Part shown: positions 44,830-58,379 of the stretch, one piece after another
Position numbering within the stretch: the stretch's first letter is position 1
Layout of the letters: every line of letters starts with the position of its first letter
Assembly: GCA_950295325.1 (NCBI GenBank)
Contig: OX485806.1
Span: 27,092,001 to 27,156,000, forward strand
Direction: 5' to 3'
From: Polytrichum commune
Taxonomy: Eukaryota; Streptophyta; Polytrichopsida; Polytrichales; Polytrichaceae
Length of the DNA: 64,000 nucleotides
The notes under the pieces: generated by a model
Seen by the model: the letters and a program-made list of their open reading frames with translations, nothing else
Databases searched by the model: none
Told to the model about the DNA's origin: nothing
Program-made: the position numbers and the translations under genes

Positions 44830-47719
44830 ATAGCCTTGCTGCAAATTCCAGTCACAAAACCGGACACAAAAGCCATTGCGATTTTGTGACCAACTCCTTG
44901 GATCCATGGAGAAGGTGCATAGCGGTTTGGATGGGCTTGATTGCCTCCATTTGTGTTTGTTTAAACTTATTTTAAAGTCCGGTTAATGATTGTTTAGGGG
45001 CTCCCAATTTAGTATAGTTTTGGCACAAACTCACGGGGAGGTCACTCCATTGTAAAGTTGAACAACCATGTGCAAACACTTTACATGTAAGAAATCCTAC
45101 TTTTTACATAAAGCATCACCAAAATGGGTCAAACTTTTATCAAATTTTTTTCATGAGTAGATACACACGGCACCTATTACATAGCAGAAAATGGTAATTT
45201 TTTTGATGATTGTTTTTTTTAAAAATAAAACATATTGTTTCTAACTGGAATGACACAAAATTGAACTTAAAAAATTTACAACAAAAATGAAGATGACTAA
45301 ACATTTCAAAAAATATATACAAAAGATACTATCAATGATTATGTATATGTAGAAAAATATCACAAATTTTAGAATTGTCTATGGCATGTAACATAAGGGT
45401 AGCAAACTTTGTTCGCACGTGGTGTTCAACTTGATAATGAAGTGACCTTCTCATGCACAAACTTCATCACATTGTGGTTGACTTGTTGAAATCTCATTTG
45501 CGACGTCTCTACAAATTGATGCACAATTTTGTTGTTGTATGGAAATGTTGTTACCGAGTTTGAGATTTCAACCACTTTTGCTTCAAAGCCAACTAATTTT
45601 GTTACTTACTGGGATTACAGCTAAAAGTTGTGGCGTATATGTTACTTTTCTTCTTATTATTGTTTGTTGATTTGTTGTTGTATGTTGTTGGCAACTGTGC
45701 CATGTCACTAAGGCGCTGTGAATGGGGGGTGTGTGGTCGTGGGCAAACCACATCCAAGCCATTCATTCACAGAGCCCCATCCTATAGTCTACGAAATTGC
45801 TTGCGCATCTTGAAAAAAAACTTCCCGGCGGATGAAAAATCAATGTATGCAAGATGAAGGGGTTGATTGCTCATCAGACTGTATGAGAGCATTGGTATGG
45901 GGGATTTGAAGGTTCCCATAGGGCTCCCTAAGTTTCCAATGGAGTTCCCCTCTATGAATGTTTAGGATTCGTGAGTGGATGGAGGTGGAGATTTTATGCA
46001 ACGTGAATTTTCAAGCTCTACCCGAGGGGAAGAGAAGCCAAGATTTGGGGCAACATAGGAGTCTTTAAATTTGTCTGATTGCAATCGACGACCGAGGTCT
46101 TCCTAATCCCTAACCACACATGAGGCGTTCACAACACCTCGGTGATGTGGGCGACTGTGCTCAAAGTAAAGTTTGTCAAGTGATTCTAGAGTTAGATTTG
46201 TGTTGAACATGTGACAAAGAATCCCACTTGACATGGTGGGTTGTTTTATGAACATAGGGTCGCAAGCTCCAATCCTCAACATAGGCATTTGCGTTTCAAA
46301 CAAGAAAACGGTAGAACCGTGAGGCTTTGTCCTTTACTATGAAAGACTATAATTTTAGTTGTCCATTTTGCTCATGCCAATCCATGGCTATTCACTATAC
46401 CAAACCTTTCTTGGATTTTGTGCACCTTCTTCTCAAATGCGGATCAAGGATTAAAGCTACTCATTTATCACCCGAAATTTTTAAAATGAATAATCAAGAA
46501 CTGCTGAAATAACTATAGTTAACTAGGTTTCTTTCAATGCATTTTAGGGAGCAATTATATATATATCGAGAGAGAGAGATAAAAACGAAAAAGTTGATGC
46601 ATAGTCTATGTCCTACAAACAAAGCCATTAAATCCTTGGTGACCATGTCGACCATTTTTAATCGATGCCTTGGCCGATCATCCGCCAACAATTGTTTAAC
46701 TAATTAAGCTGCAAATCTACTTCAGTGAATGCTCAAAATAGACTCTTGGTTTCGGTTTGTGATGACCGACAATGCCCTCCACACATATGAGGGAGTCTAG
46801 TTGAAGGAGATTAATGTTAAGCCTTTTCAGTCCCCTGACCCCCCAAGTGCGGCAAAGCCCTTACGAGGGGAAATAAACTTCACCAATGTTCAATATTGAA
46901 GTCTTCAACACCTGTCAAATGCCATTTTGGCCTGTCTTTTTTTTCTTTTTTTCTTTTTTTGTGTGTGTGTGGGGGGGGGATACTTCACAAAAATGTGTTA
47001 TGCAAAGTTTCCAATAGCGAAGGCCTCTCCAAAAACCGCATGTCACAAAATACAATGGCTGCAATTTGCAAATAGAAACATAGCTGAACTCCAATCTTGG
47101 CACTCTAGCAGACATTTCCAAATTCCAATAACTCCTACAAATTCGACTTTGCAACTTCGACTCAACACTGACTGTAACTTTGACTTGGCAAGCATAGTTA
47201 TATGTGAAAGTAGATTTTTCCAAACAAACTTGGGCGAAGAGTGATTGCATAATTCGATTGAAACTTGAAACATTGGATGCATTGATGCGAGTGTCATTGT
47301 GCGATCTTCCAATAAACAACATGGATTGGGCTAGAATTTTTGACTCTTGAAAATCGACCAAAATTTGGAGAGCTTTGCCTTTGGAGTTGGATGATGATTA
47401 AGTGCATTATGTAGGGGCATCTAGTTGAGTTTAGTGCATCATTTTCTTGCATGTACTTCTTCAATAATGTGAGACATCATATTCTTTTCATATTCAATAC
47501 AAAACGGCCAATATCAAGAAAAATTGTGAAGTGTTGCAAAAAAATTTGAAAGTTTGAGTGAAGTGTGATTATTTTGAAGCCCTTCACATCGAAATGCATG
47601 TGCACATTTCAAAACTTGAACACTGAACTTCACTATCCAGTTGCTTATGAAGCACGCAAACCAGATTTTGAAGGTCGATTTGGGAAGGCAACAGGACTTG
47701 ATTCTCTCCGAATTTAATT
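44830..47719. other. Unassigned AT-rich interval
   Basis: No gene recognised. A T-rich then G-rich run lies at about 46,930-46,980, and a short (TA)(GA) tract at about 46,558-46,580. ORFs here are short and mutually overlapping without recognisable motifs. Confidence 0.35.
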
Positions 47720-47905
47720 ATGACTCTTATACTCAATGAATATGGTAATTATGACTCTTATACTCCATGAATATGGTAAATATGACTCTTATACTCCATG
47801 AATATGGTAAAGATGACTCTTATACTTGATGAATATGGTAAAGATGACTCTTATACTTGATGAATATGGTAAATATGACTCTTATACTCAATGAATATGG
47901 TAAAT
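47720..47905 (+). repeat. 31-bp tandem repeat, 6 units
   Basis: Units 'atgactcttatactccatga' plus 'atatggtaaat' start at 47,720, 47,751, 47,782 and so on. They differ mainly at 'ccat', 'caat' or 'tgat' in the middle. No coding role seen. Confidence 0.9.
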
Positions 47906-48082
47906 ATGATTGTTTTGAAAACGAAGTTGTGTGTGTGACACCAAGCACATTGTAGCTCGCTCGGCATCCGATGCAATATGTGCGGTTTTGAAGCCCAAAA
48001 ACTTCCTTCAATTCGTCCCATGGACTTGGTACCTTATATCTTGGAGGCCGGAGTTGGGTGGATGTGTTTCTTTTTGAGCCTA

Positions 48083-48465
48083 TTGTAGACAACCCTTATT
48101 TGGTTACTTTTCTCATGAGGACATCTATATGTGAGTGGTATGTGGTTTGGTGCATGTCCAAGAACATATACTGAAAACACATGTCTTTAAAAGAGATTAG
48201 ATTACTTGCTCAAAATATGATAACCATTCTAGGCTCGATAGTTAGTATGATTGGGAGGGGGGGTTGCATGACTAATTAACGAGCATGACAATCCTCGCTT
48301 TGATGATGAATAAGATATTCATACGAGCTCCAAAAGTTATGAGGACGGTGGTTGTGCCGTCAATTGGAATTTACTAGCCATCTTGTACTGATCACGTGTT
48401 GCGTATCCTTGGGAAGTGGGCTAGTGGGAAAAAGTAACCACTTGAGATCCATCCATCTTGAGGTG
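48083..48465 (-). repeat. Dispersed repeat R, copy 9 (full length)
   Basis: From 'gtagacaacccttatttggttac' to 'aagtaaccacttgagatcc'. The two ends are imperfect inverted repeats sharing GGTTACTTTT. This copy best shows the complete unit. Confidence 0.75.
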
Positions 48466-50540
48466 AAAAATGAAGTGAACTATATTACATCACAAAAGTT
48501 GAAGTAATTTCTATGCTTGATTTCAACCAGAGGGTTACCATCTGATGGTATTTTCAAGTAAAGTAAAATGGACTTGTATTGATATAGTCGGAAACTCTTA
48601 TAAAAATAACATTTAAACAATACAAACATTAGAGTGAAACTTATCGTATATCTATGTACAATGAATAACATGGGTGAATCAACATCGTTGATGGCCATCA
48701 CTCCCATCGTTGTTTGAATTCATAAAATCAACATGTTGAACGAGGGTTCACATACCATAGGTTTTCTAGTTTGTCAACATGCCATGCCATCAAGTCTCGA
48801 ATTGTTTTCTCATGTAGCATGGGTACCAAGTCTCCGTCTTCATCGTTCAATGTGAATCCCTCATGACCAATAGGTGCACGCCTCATTTTCTTTTTCTTTT
48901 TTCTTTTTTCTTTTGTTGTCCTCGTCATTTCCTTGAAAGTAGTCATGACTATCTCTACGGATGCAAGTAGTATTGCAAGTAAAAGTTTGAATACCGGTGC
49001 GTTTTTTGATATGATTCTCTCCATGTGAAGGGGTATGGTTTTGGGAGTCGAAGCACCAAGTACATCACCTCTTGTGGCCGATAGAGTAGGCATAATGGTG
49101 CCCTCCATACATCACGTGGGAATGATGGTGCCGGACCTTCTTGCAATCCTTGGGTATGGGACAAAGAGTTCGGTGATGATCCCACATAGTGACAAGGGAC
49201 TCCCACACACGGTGGAAGGCGAGTTAGTCATATAATAGAAAGAGCTATCAGTCCATAGTGCATTGAGAACTATTACCTTGTGTGTGCTCAACAAATTTTG
49301 ACCAAAAAATAAAATGCACGTGTAATTGATGTGTTTACTGAAGTACCCATAGATGTCATAGCATCTCCCACTTTCTGGAAGGCGTCAAGATTGTTGTGTT
49401 CGCATATGCCTCTTGCCAACTCTTCTAGTCCATACATGTCATCCGAATATCCTATCACATGATCAATTGTAAGTACGGTACATTGTGTCCTTTTCATTGA
49501 GTTTAGCGAAGTGCAATGTAGACACTTACGAAAGGAAGAAAGAGAATCAAACCTCAAATTTTTGAAGCATGAGATGGCTACTTGGTTTGTATCGAGGTTT
49601 GTGTAGATCACCGAACCGCAACATGAAGGACCTCAAGTTATTGCATTCGGCTCCTTGGTCATATTTGAGGTGCATGTCGATGCGTTGGAAGAATAATCAT
49701 TGTTGTTTGTTGAACACTTTGACGCCCAAGCAACAATAGTCTATCATGGTTTAGAAATACATTTCTACCTAGTTTGGAGGCGCGAACCATGTTCTCCTAC
49801 TCCTCCAAACTAGGTTGCTAGTATGTAAGCCTTTAATTTTTTCCCGGTTATGGTTTGTAAATCCATTGGGGGCCTATGACCGTGGAAATACATGTAAGGG
49901 TCTATAGTCCAAATGAACAACAAATGAAAATGTTACTATGCCAATTTTGTACCAAAAAATGAACTAGTACACGTTTAAATGTTGAGATAATAATAATGTA
50001 ACATGATATAATGTGTAAGCAAACTCATATTGAAAATAGGTGTAACATGTTAGGATGTCTTATTACAATGCACATCAATGTAGAATTTGAATACATCATA
50101 ACATCATCATAAGGGTGACATTTATAAAGTCCAAAATACAAAGAACAACCAAAGTGGGTTGTAGACAAAAAGGCTAGATATAAATTGGGTTAGAGGCAAA
50201 GTCTGCAAGCATTGCAAACACTAAAATATAAATAATGCCTTAGAATGATTGAGCGATGGGCTTCAATACCTTTGAATGATCAAGCAAATGAAAATTATGA
50301 AATTGAATGATAAAAAATTATCCACCTATATTAATATTCAAAAACTATGTTTGAAAGTCTATAAATGAAATATGGTATGTTATTTTCCCATAGACCCAAA
50401 TAAAACGTCAAATTTACATATATAAATAATCAAGCGGTCAAACAATCTAATTTGTTATGAGGTGCTTACTTTCAATATGAATTGCATGGTGCTATAGTTA
50501 CATTTCAACACATTTATAATTTGATAAAGTTTATAGAAAT
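48466..50540. other. Unassigned interval with possible broken coding pieces
   Basis: Minus-strand ORFs at 48,728-49,108 and 49,288-49,611 have coding-like composition (one contains a lysine-rich KEKRKKKKKM stretch) but no motif I recognise. They may be fragments of the same decayed gene as the piece at 50.9-51.45 kb. Otherwise AT-rich sequence. Confidence 0.3.
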
Positions 50541-50888
50541 CAAATATCAAATCATGAATACAAACTTAAATATCGTCATACAGAACACAAAATAAGCATA
50601 TACTCTAATATTGTAATATATATGAGATGAAGGAGAAGTTGAAGATGAATTAGATGAAACATTATCATAAGCTTCAGCTAAAGCATCAACATAAATAGGG
50701 AGGCTATGAGAACTAAGAGAGGGGCTTCTAAATAATCCATGGTGTTGATAAAATGACAAGGTTTGCATCGGCTTTTAATTCATCTAACTGCAAATAACAA
50801 ACCATGTATTAGAGTATAAATGAACAAATCAAAATACAAAATCTAGAATTTACAATTAAAGTTGTTGAGAGAAAAACATGGAAAAACC

Positions 50889-51445
50889 TTATTCACATAA
50901 GTTAAGCAATGTGATGTCTTCTATTGGAGAATCATCACCAAAGTCCATATCATTGCATGTGGTAGCACGATCAAGACTCTTGGAGGTAGTTGTAGGTGTT
51001 TGAGGAGGCTTTAGTACCTTATTAAAGAGTTCGGCATCACTTTCTAATGTTGGAATATAACGATTGTAAGAATGAGCCGCTCTAATAAAAGAACTTGGAT
51101 GAAACACAATATTATAATTTAAAAATATATATTAAAAATACGAACTAATAATTTAATATTATAAAATAGAATACTTGTAAAAGTAGTCAAATCTGCCACA
51201 ATACTACCTACAGGGCTCAAACCATGAATAAATAACTTCATTAGAACTTTACACTTCTCATTTGTATCCCTCCATGGCTTGCAATTTCTTTCTCTACATA
51301 ATTGATTTGTCATAGTAATAAAGTTGAAGAGAACGTCATTTGTGGCTAAATTGATCTTTTGATATATGGTGATCATAAGCTCTTGAGGTTGCCTCGCAAT
51401 GAGAAATGAAAATGATTGAATCAATAACAAAGCCTTGAACTTCAA
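50889..51445 (-). pseudogene. Decayed coding fragment, possible SAM-methyltransferase-like motif
   Basis: Two minus-strand pieces look like parts of one protein. 51,445-51,119 encodes WRDTNEKCKVLMKLF and SPVGSIVADLTTFT. 51,107-50,889 continues with SSFIRAAHSYNRY, TLESDAELFNKVL and an acidic end. Joined, the pattern V-x-D-(x)n-A-A-(x)4-R-(x)n-E-x-D resembles the SAM-binding motif I region of DNA amino-methyltransferases (VLDxFxGxG...RxxxGxExD). The glycine-rich turn is not present and the junction is not a clean splice, so this is tentative. No catalytic DPPY-type motif was found. Confidence 0.3.
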
Positions 51446-52139
51446 AGTCTGGAAATCTAAATAAAATTAAAATTAAAAAATACACATCATATACAAATAA
51501 ATTCAAATATGAAGCAATCCAAATGAAAGGCCAAAATTACTACTTACATTTATGAACGTATTCATAGCATTTGCCAAATGTAACCAATTAATGATAGTTC
51601 ACTCATCCTTAATCTTGAACTTATAGTTCTTGATGAACCCTGCCAAATCTCTATTTATCGCCAAACTGTCATAATAACAAAAAGAATGCTCCGTCATCAT
51701 AAAGATAGGTAAAAGTAAACACCATCGGTATGTGGAAAAAACTTGGAATGATGGCATTTGTCCGCATCCAATTGTCACTTCATGATTCAATTATAATATT
51801 TGTAACATCTATTGTTTTGCCCTCATTATCTTCCAAAGCCACGAAAAGAATCCCATTACCCATCTATATAATCACAAGCAACAAAATATGCGGTCATGTT
51901 CATAACATCATTTTTCAAGAAAGATCTAATAACTGGCAATAAAACCATTCGACATAGTGGAATATTGATTTTTGATTTTTCCCTTGGTTGATATGTCAAC
52001 CGTTTTAAGACGAGAATATGTGTTGACAATTTCTTTCTTCAAGAATGCATGCAATTGCAATTCCAATTAATCTTCAGAAAGAGGTAGACTTTACAAATTT
52101 GAAGCACCAAAAATGCCACCCATATGAAAAGAAAAGAAA
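51446..52139. other. Unassigned interval
   Basis: AT-rich. A minus-strand ORF (51,790-51,599) shows no recognised motif and could be a further exon of the decayed gene at 50.9-51.4 kb. Confidence 0.3.
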
Positions 52140-53230
52140 AACAATTAATAATAGTATTTACATATGAAAGAAATCACATATGCAAAGTAAAATGAAATGC
52201 AAAATAGGGTGGCCATTAAGGGCCATCCTTATGAAAGAAAAAAGAAGAACTAAATGTGTACATGTGTAAGAAATTACATATATAAAGCATAATAAATTAT
52301 TAAAATAATGGTTGTTAACAACCACCCTTATAGAAGCAAAAAAAAATGATGAACATGAGTGTTTATATGTAAAGAATAATACAAATCCAAAGCAAACAAA
52401 AATGCAAACAAGGGTGGTTGTTAACAACCAACCTTATGTAAAGACAACAAGAATGAAATATATCAATGTTTACATGTAGAATAAACTATATATGCAAAAG
52501 AAACATAAATGGAAAAAAAATTACCTTTAACGGCCACTTTTATCGATGAAGATCTTTTTTATGAAAGTGACTGTTTATATGTGGAAGAAACCACATATGC
52601 AAAACAGACTAAAATGAAAAAAACAGTGGCCGTTAGCGGCCACTCTTATGGAAGACAATTTTTTTGTGAAAGTGAGTGTTTATATATAGACAAACCACAT
52701 ATGCAAAAGAAACTAAAATAAAAAAATACAGTGGCCTTTAATGACCACCCTAATGGAAGACAATTCTTTTGTGTGAAATTAAGTGTTTATATATGGACAA
52801 AAACACATATACAAAACTATTTGAAATAAAAAATAATAATGGTTGTTAACAACCATCCTTATAAAAGACAACATTTTGTGTGAAAGTGAGTGTTTATGTG
52901 TGGGCAAAACCACATATACAAAACAAACTAAAATGAAAAAATGATGGCCTTTAATGGCCACGCTTATGGAAGACAACTATTTTTGTAAAAGTGAATGTTT
53001 ACATATGGAAGAAAGCACATATGCAAAACAAATTGAAATGAAAAAACAGTGGCCGTTAACGGCCACTCTCTTGGAAGAAAAGAAAATGATTCATATATAT
53101 GATTTTATTTCAAATAAATCATGTTGTTAAATGAAGATTGAAATCCAAGAAGGGGTGGCCATCAACGGCCGCCATAAACCAAAACACACTAATTGGAATC
53201 AAACAAGGGGGTGGCCATGAACGGCTACCC
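52140..53230 (+). repeat. About 105-bp tandem array with palindromic core
   Basis: About ten diverged units with cores near 52,208, 52,311, 52,413, 52,524, 52,626, 52,731, 52,840, 52,945, 53,049 and 53,155, plus a close extra one at 53,211. Each core is a palindrome of the type GTGGCCGTTAACGGCCAC or GGTTGTTAACAACC. Most units also have a second inverted pair, 'atatgtgg' then 'ccacatat', around 'aagaaa'. Spacing is 102-108 bp. No protein is encoded; ORFs crossing it repeat with the array. Confidence 0.88.
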
Positions 53231-53239
53231 AATTGGAGG

Positions 53240-53924
53240 AAAAAAATGAAGTGCACCTTGATCTGCGTTGTTTTTCGGAGTTGCAGCTGCCTAATCACCC
53301 TTGCTCACGGTATCTCTATGCCACGTCACCGCCTGAATTCTGTTATAGCATCTACTTCCTCTATGCTACTCGCTCTTGCTTTGTGCGTATGTTGTTGCCA
53401 CAACACCTGGAAAAATGATGTCTGAAGATGACACAAGGGTTAGGGCCTCAGGGAATTAGAGTAAGTCGGACTCAAAAAATAAGATGATAAATTTCACTCA
53501 ATGGAATCTTTGCTATAGCTTTTGCATGGCGCTATAGAGTTTACAGTATCTCCTCATAGCTCTTCGCAACTTTGACTGAAATACTAACTCCCGTTTTTCG
53601 TATGTCTAGTGTTAAATACCCATTGTTATGTCCAATATGAAGGGAGTCTCCATCAAGTGTATGTTCCAATAATACTATCCTCATCAATCTCCAAAGTATT
53701 AAACGTGAGTCCCTAGAACCTCTAATAGAGTTATCATCCAGTGATTCTGACTGCGATATACCGATTAAAGTTAGTCAACAATCCTCTTCAAATTTTGCTT
53801 TACTGTCCACGGTCGCTACCACCTTCCGTACTACCTTTCCTAGTCCTGCATTATCAAGTTTTTCTTGTCTTGTTCTACCCCCAAATCCTCACGATTCTTT
53901 AATTATATTGTAATGCCTTCGCAA
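53240..53924. other. Unassigned interval before transposase remnant
   Basis: No recognised feature. The last part may include the 5' coding sequence of the following transposase gene in degraded form. Confidence 0.3.
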
Positions 53925-55423
53925 ATTATATTTAGTGCCCGGATCACAAATTGAGCTTGCTTGTATTAATTTCGATGTCATTGAATATCATAAGGTCATG
54001 TTCCTCCTTGCTACATTCAATGGTGATGTTCTCTTTGAGTTGTCCCCATGTCGTGGGTCCACTTTTGGGGCTAAAGGCATGAAGGGCATGGATAAACAAT
54101 ATGACGGTCACACATGGTGTCGCACCATTTCGTCCAACATCCACAATGATGTGGGTTTGAAGTTTAGAAAGTCTTATTGTGTTGGACATTTGATTTGTGA
54201 GAATACAAGATGTGATTACTGTACACGATCTTCGAAGAGTAACAAAACTGAGTGGATTCGAATCATTAAACATTCTTTAAGCCTAGGTCACATTCCTTCA
54301 CCAAATTCTAATGTGCTTTGTAGAATTTGTGGACAATCCTCTACTTGCCTCAATTTTGTAATTTGCGAATTTATTATGTACTCAGATATGAAGATTTGTC
54401 ACATGCATGCATCCACTTGGGAGTCCATTCCCATCCAGTTGTTGATGGCCAATGCAGGGAGTCTTTTGAAGCAATCACCAAATTGATTGCTCACGAAGGG
54501 GCCAGAACTCCCTCCGCCATTGCGTTGGTTGCAAGCAAAGAATTCCTCGACACATTTCTTATTCAATATGAACCTCGACCAAAACAGATCCTCCGCAGTG
54601 ATGCGTTGGAGAAGGTTATGGATAAGTTTCATCTCCTTAGCTCACCCAACATTCACAACATGATATCGTCTTTCCGGAGCAACAACAAAGGCAGTGGCGA
54701 GATTGATCATATTCTTAACAGGAAGGGACGTGCCAAAATAAAATACATCCACAATAGTGTATTCCTGGGCAAAGGCCATGAGAAGGTTTATTTGTTCAAA
54801 ATGCTTGTGGGTGGACCTAAAGTGGTGTTGTATGGCGGATGCAATCACGGGGCGACCTCCAAAATTGGTTTGTCATGTTCAATCATGTCAAAAGGGTGAA
54901 ATCGTGGACAACTATCACATGTCATGTCTATGACTCCAATTATTACAAAGTCATGACCATTGTTGTCTGCAATATGCAAACTAAGGGCATTGAAGGCCAA
55001 CTTATTTTTTGGCGTTGTTTGAAACATATCATGGCACAAAATGGGATGTCTGATCCAACCTTTAAAGGATTCATGTGTGACAATGCTCAAACCAATTTTA
55101 ATGCAATTCGCATTGTGTATGGGATGGGGGATCCATCCGTTCCAATGGTGGACCATGAAAGGACTTGTTTATTCCACTAGGCAATAAACATGCACAAGCA
55201 TACAAAAAAACTCATTGCCAAAGAATTCCAGAACCAACATATTCAACTTTGCAGGCAATATAAGGATGCAACCACAATGTCCAAGGCGGACAAAGTGTAC
55301 CTAAAATCAAAGTTGGTGGTACTCATTTGGAGCTACATTAGAATCACCAGTTCGTGAACCTGAGGATTGGCTCGCATTTTGGCGTTTTCGGTACCGTCAA
55401 TGGGGTGGATTCATGGAAACGGT

Positions 55424-57266
55424 ATGACCTTTGCCATTTTTGTGCCTTCTTTTGTTTCTTACTATAAGACTTAATCTCTAAATCATTTCCATAATGTCTA
55501 TGTAGTAAGTTTTTGCTATGTCTTTAAAACAACCAAACCCAGGGAACAAGGTCTCTGGGAAGACTGAGATAGTGTCTATAAGGGTTATTGTCACATTGGA
55601 TTAAGGATTTGATTAACAACTTAAGACTTTTCCTTCTTCATTCCTTCATTATTCCACTTATTCCACACTCTTATGATTCTTTTGTGCACTTTCAGTAGTG
55701 AGTGGTTCCGTCCTATCATAAGGTAATTTTCTATCACTCTAAGGTTGTGACCTATATCAGTCGTGAAGCTCAAAAGCTTGGCAAGTTGGCAGGGCAATTT
55801 GTCAGGACGTCGTCCGGGTAATGTCTTTTAGTAACCACATCGTCTTGAGTATGCCAGAAATAAAACTTGTAAAGTTCCTTAATTAATCCAAGTTTACCAC
55901 TTACAAGCCTTATTCATGCCTCTGCGTGCTCAAGTCACCACCTCAGTCTTCGACCATCTGGTGACTCATCTCAAACAACCATTCCACTGTTAATACTGAC
56001 TCAACACATCAACAGCTAGGCGATATTCTTCCTTAAGGCTTTAGTCTTCTATAAACTAATCAACAACATTCAAAGGGTAAAGTCTTACTCCAATAAGATA
56101 TTCTCTTCTTCACGGGAAGGCACTGCCTTGACAGCCTATAGCCTGTCTCTAGCCCTTCCATCTTTTCTGCTGACACTTTGCCTAGCTCTCTTATTTTCTC
56201 TCTCTGACACACCAACTAATGGTTATCAATTTGGGGCGCTAGCCCAGGCGATAGCCTCACTCTAGCCTCTCTGCCTGTCTCTCTTTTCCTAAGACTATTG
56301 CCCTTCTCGGCTGGCTACTAAGCAGCCCCTTGGGACCTCTCAATCCTCTCTATAGACTATGGCCATTATCTTTCTTGACTCGGCCCATTGCATGTTCCCA
56401 CTGGTCTCGGCTACTAGCCTTTAGCCAAGTCTATTGCCTTTCTTGCTTCCTATCAAGCCTTTTCTTACTTGCCTTCTTCACGACAGGCTGTATGTATCCG
56501 TCAAACTCTCTCTCTGACCAGTTGCCTTGCCACTCTCTGACCTTTTATCAGACTATTGCCTGTCTTAGCCTTGCTCTAAGCCATTTCTTGATCTTTCAGA
56601 CCATTGTCTCACCTCAGTCACACTCTACATCTCTCAATCTCTTTCCATCTTATCTCTGATCACTCACTCTGAACAAATCTTGACTCTTCCGAATGCAAAT
56701 TTCCTCTCAGCCTATTTGCTTGATTTTGTCATTACAAGGCTATGTCAGACTACTTGCCCAACCTTACTTCCAGATATCACTCACAACATTTCACATAACA
56801 CACTTCACAATCCTCTCCAATCATAAGACAAACAACAACACATTGCAATTTGCTCGTAACTTCCTCATTAACACAAAATGTAATTCCACTTCAGGGTCCA
56901 GTTATTGCGGCCCTTTAACTTCCTATCACTGAGATCTCAAGCTTCTTGCTTGGTTCCGACTATGGCCTGGCTCAATCACTAAGCAACAGACTCCTACGCC
57001 TATTGCTAATCTGAGACTATGTAAGATCTTGATGCTTGCAAATAGCCTACCTTCCTGCTTGCCTGGCTCCTCCTTAATGTCGAGAGAGAAGACAAGGTGG
57101 TTAGCCGTCGTAACCACTTCTTAACGGCTATTGCCTGCTTTCATCCTTCTGGATGGCTACTGACTGCCTATAGCCGAATGAAAGACGTTAAATTTCAAGA
57201 ATTGTCCTTTTCAGACAGGCGATAGCCAAAAAATCAGTTCTACAGTCTACATTCCTCATCTTTGCA
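55424..57266 (+). other. Large intron with pyrimidine-rich degenerate repeats
   Basis: Intron of the broken transposase gene, from 'gaaacg|gtatgac' to 'tttgcag|aaactc'. Its central part (about 56,040-57,240) is strongly C/T-rich on the plus strand. It is full of degenerate 'tagcc', 'attgcct' and 'gcctgtct' words, with an inverted 'gacaggcgatagcc' at 57,217. It may be an inserted repeat; no ends were resolved. Confidence 0.5.
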
Positions 57267-57780
57267 GAAACTCACAATAGAGGAATTGCCGGACATCCCA
57301 ACTTGCAACCTAACAGAAACAATGCACAACAAATGGATGCAGGCTTCAGGGAAACACGGGTCCGACTTCTTTGTTGCCACATGTGATGATTGGGTTTGAG
57401 CCTTCATGCAAATGGCCAACTATAGAGCTTATCTATGTGGGGGCCCTTCCGGATAAGGCTTTTCTAAACATGATTTGAAATTGAAAAAAACTATGGCATT
57501 TGGAGACGGAAAGAAAATTGCCGGCGCACTTAGTGAGATGCCTGGCGCAAAAGACATTTGCACTCAAATTCCGCACTTGGAAGGGGAAGAGGTATTCGGT
57601 TCCCCTAAACCCTGAAATTGGATCTTCCGATTGGTTCTAAAGGTGATTCTCATCGCCATGACAAGGTTAATATTTCTCATCCCCGCGTTCAAACTAGATC
57701 TTCCACTACTAGAGTGCAACTAGAAACTATTGCTGAGGAGTTCAACCATGTCATGCCCCATATCCAAACTGTGGTGGAAA

Positions 57781-58379
57781 CCCGGGTACGCAACTCCCAT
57801 ATTATACGCAGGGGGCATCGTACTTAAAACGGCTTAGAGGACGGCTTTTGTAAAAATTATATCAAATTATATCAAATTAAAATGATCAAAAAGTTGGGTG
57901 AAGACCAAATTAAATAAAATGAGATGAAAAAAAAGTTGGGTAAAGACCAAATTAAATAAAATGAGATGAAAAAAAAGTTGGGTAAAGACCAAATTAAATA
58001 AAATGAGATGAAAAAAAAGTTGGGTAAAGACCAAATTAAATAAATGAGATGAAAAAAAAGTTGGGTTGCATATTTATTAAGCCTCCCATTAAAATTATAA
58101 TTCATTCACAATGTTAAAATTCTATTAAAAAGTCCAAAAAGTTGGGTAGTTTGACCTATGGTACCTGTATTAAAAAAAATCATATAATTAGGTTTTTAAT
58201 GCAATTATATGCTTCAAAATATATTCATTTCCTATATATAATTACATTTTTGGATTCCTTGTTAGAAGGGCTACAAGGGTTTCCTACATTAAAACAAATT
58301 GTATCACTCAATATTGGACTAAAACACATTATAAGTTATTATAATCAGGACCATATAATACGGGAGTTGCATACCCGGG
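57781..58379. mobile_element. hAT-like MITE T, copy 2
   Basis: 599 bp. Ends CCCGGGTACGCAACTCCC and the complementary GGGAGTTGCATACCCGGG, with a perfect 8-bp target duplication GGTGGAAA at 57,773-57,780 and 58,380-58,387. It is nearly identical to copy 1 (7,539-8,129) but has four 42-bp units and lacks one internal segment. It interrupts a transposase reading frame. Removing it and one duplication joins VVET directly to YCDTSEWH in frame. Confidence 0.92.

Noticed and set aside
51599-52139. Possible hAT transposase pieces on the minus strand
   Set aside because: No hAT dimerisation or catalytic motif could be read and the frames are broken, so the assignment is not supported.
52140-53230. CRISPR-like regularly spaced repeats
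   Set aside because: Units are diverged over their full length, the spacing sequences are related to one another, and the setting is a plant nuclear genome. This is a satellite-type tandem array.
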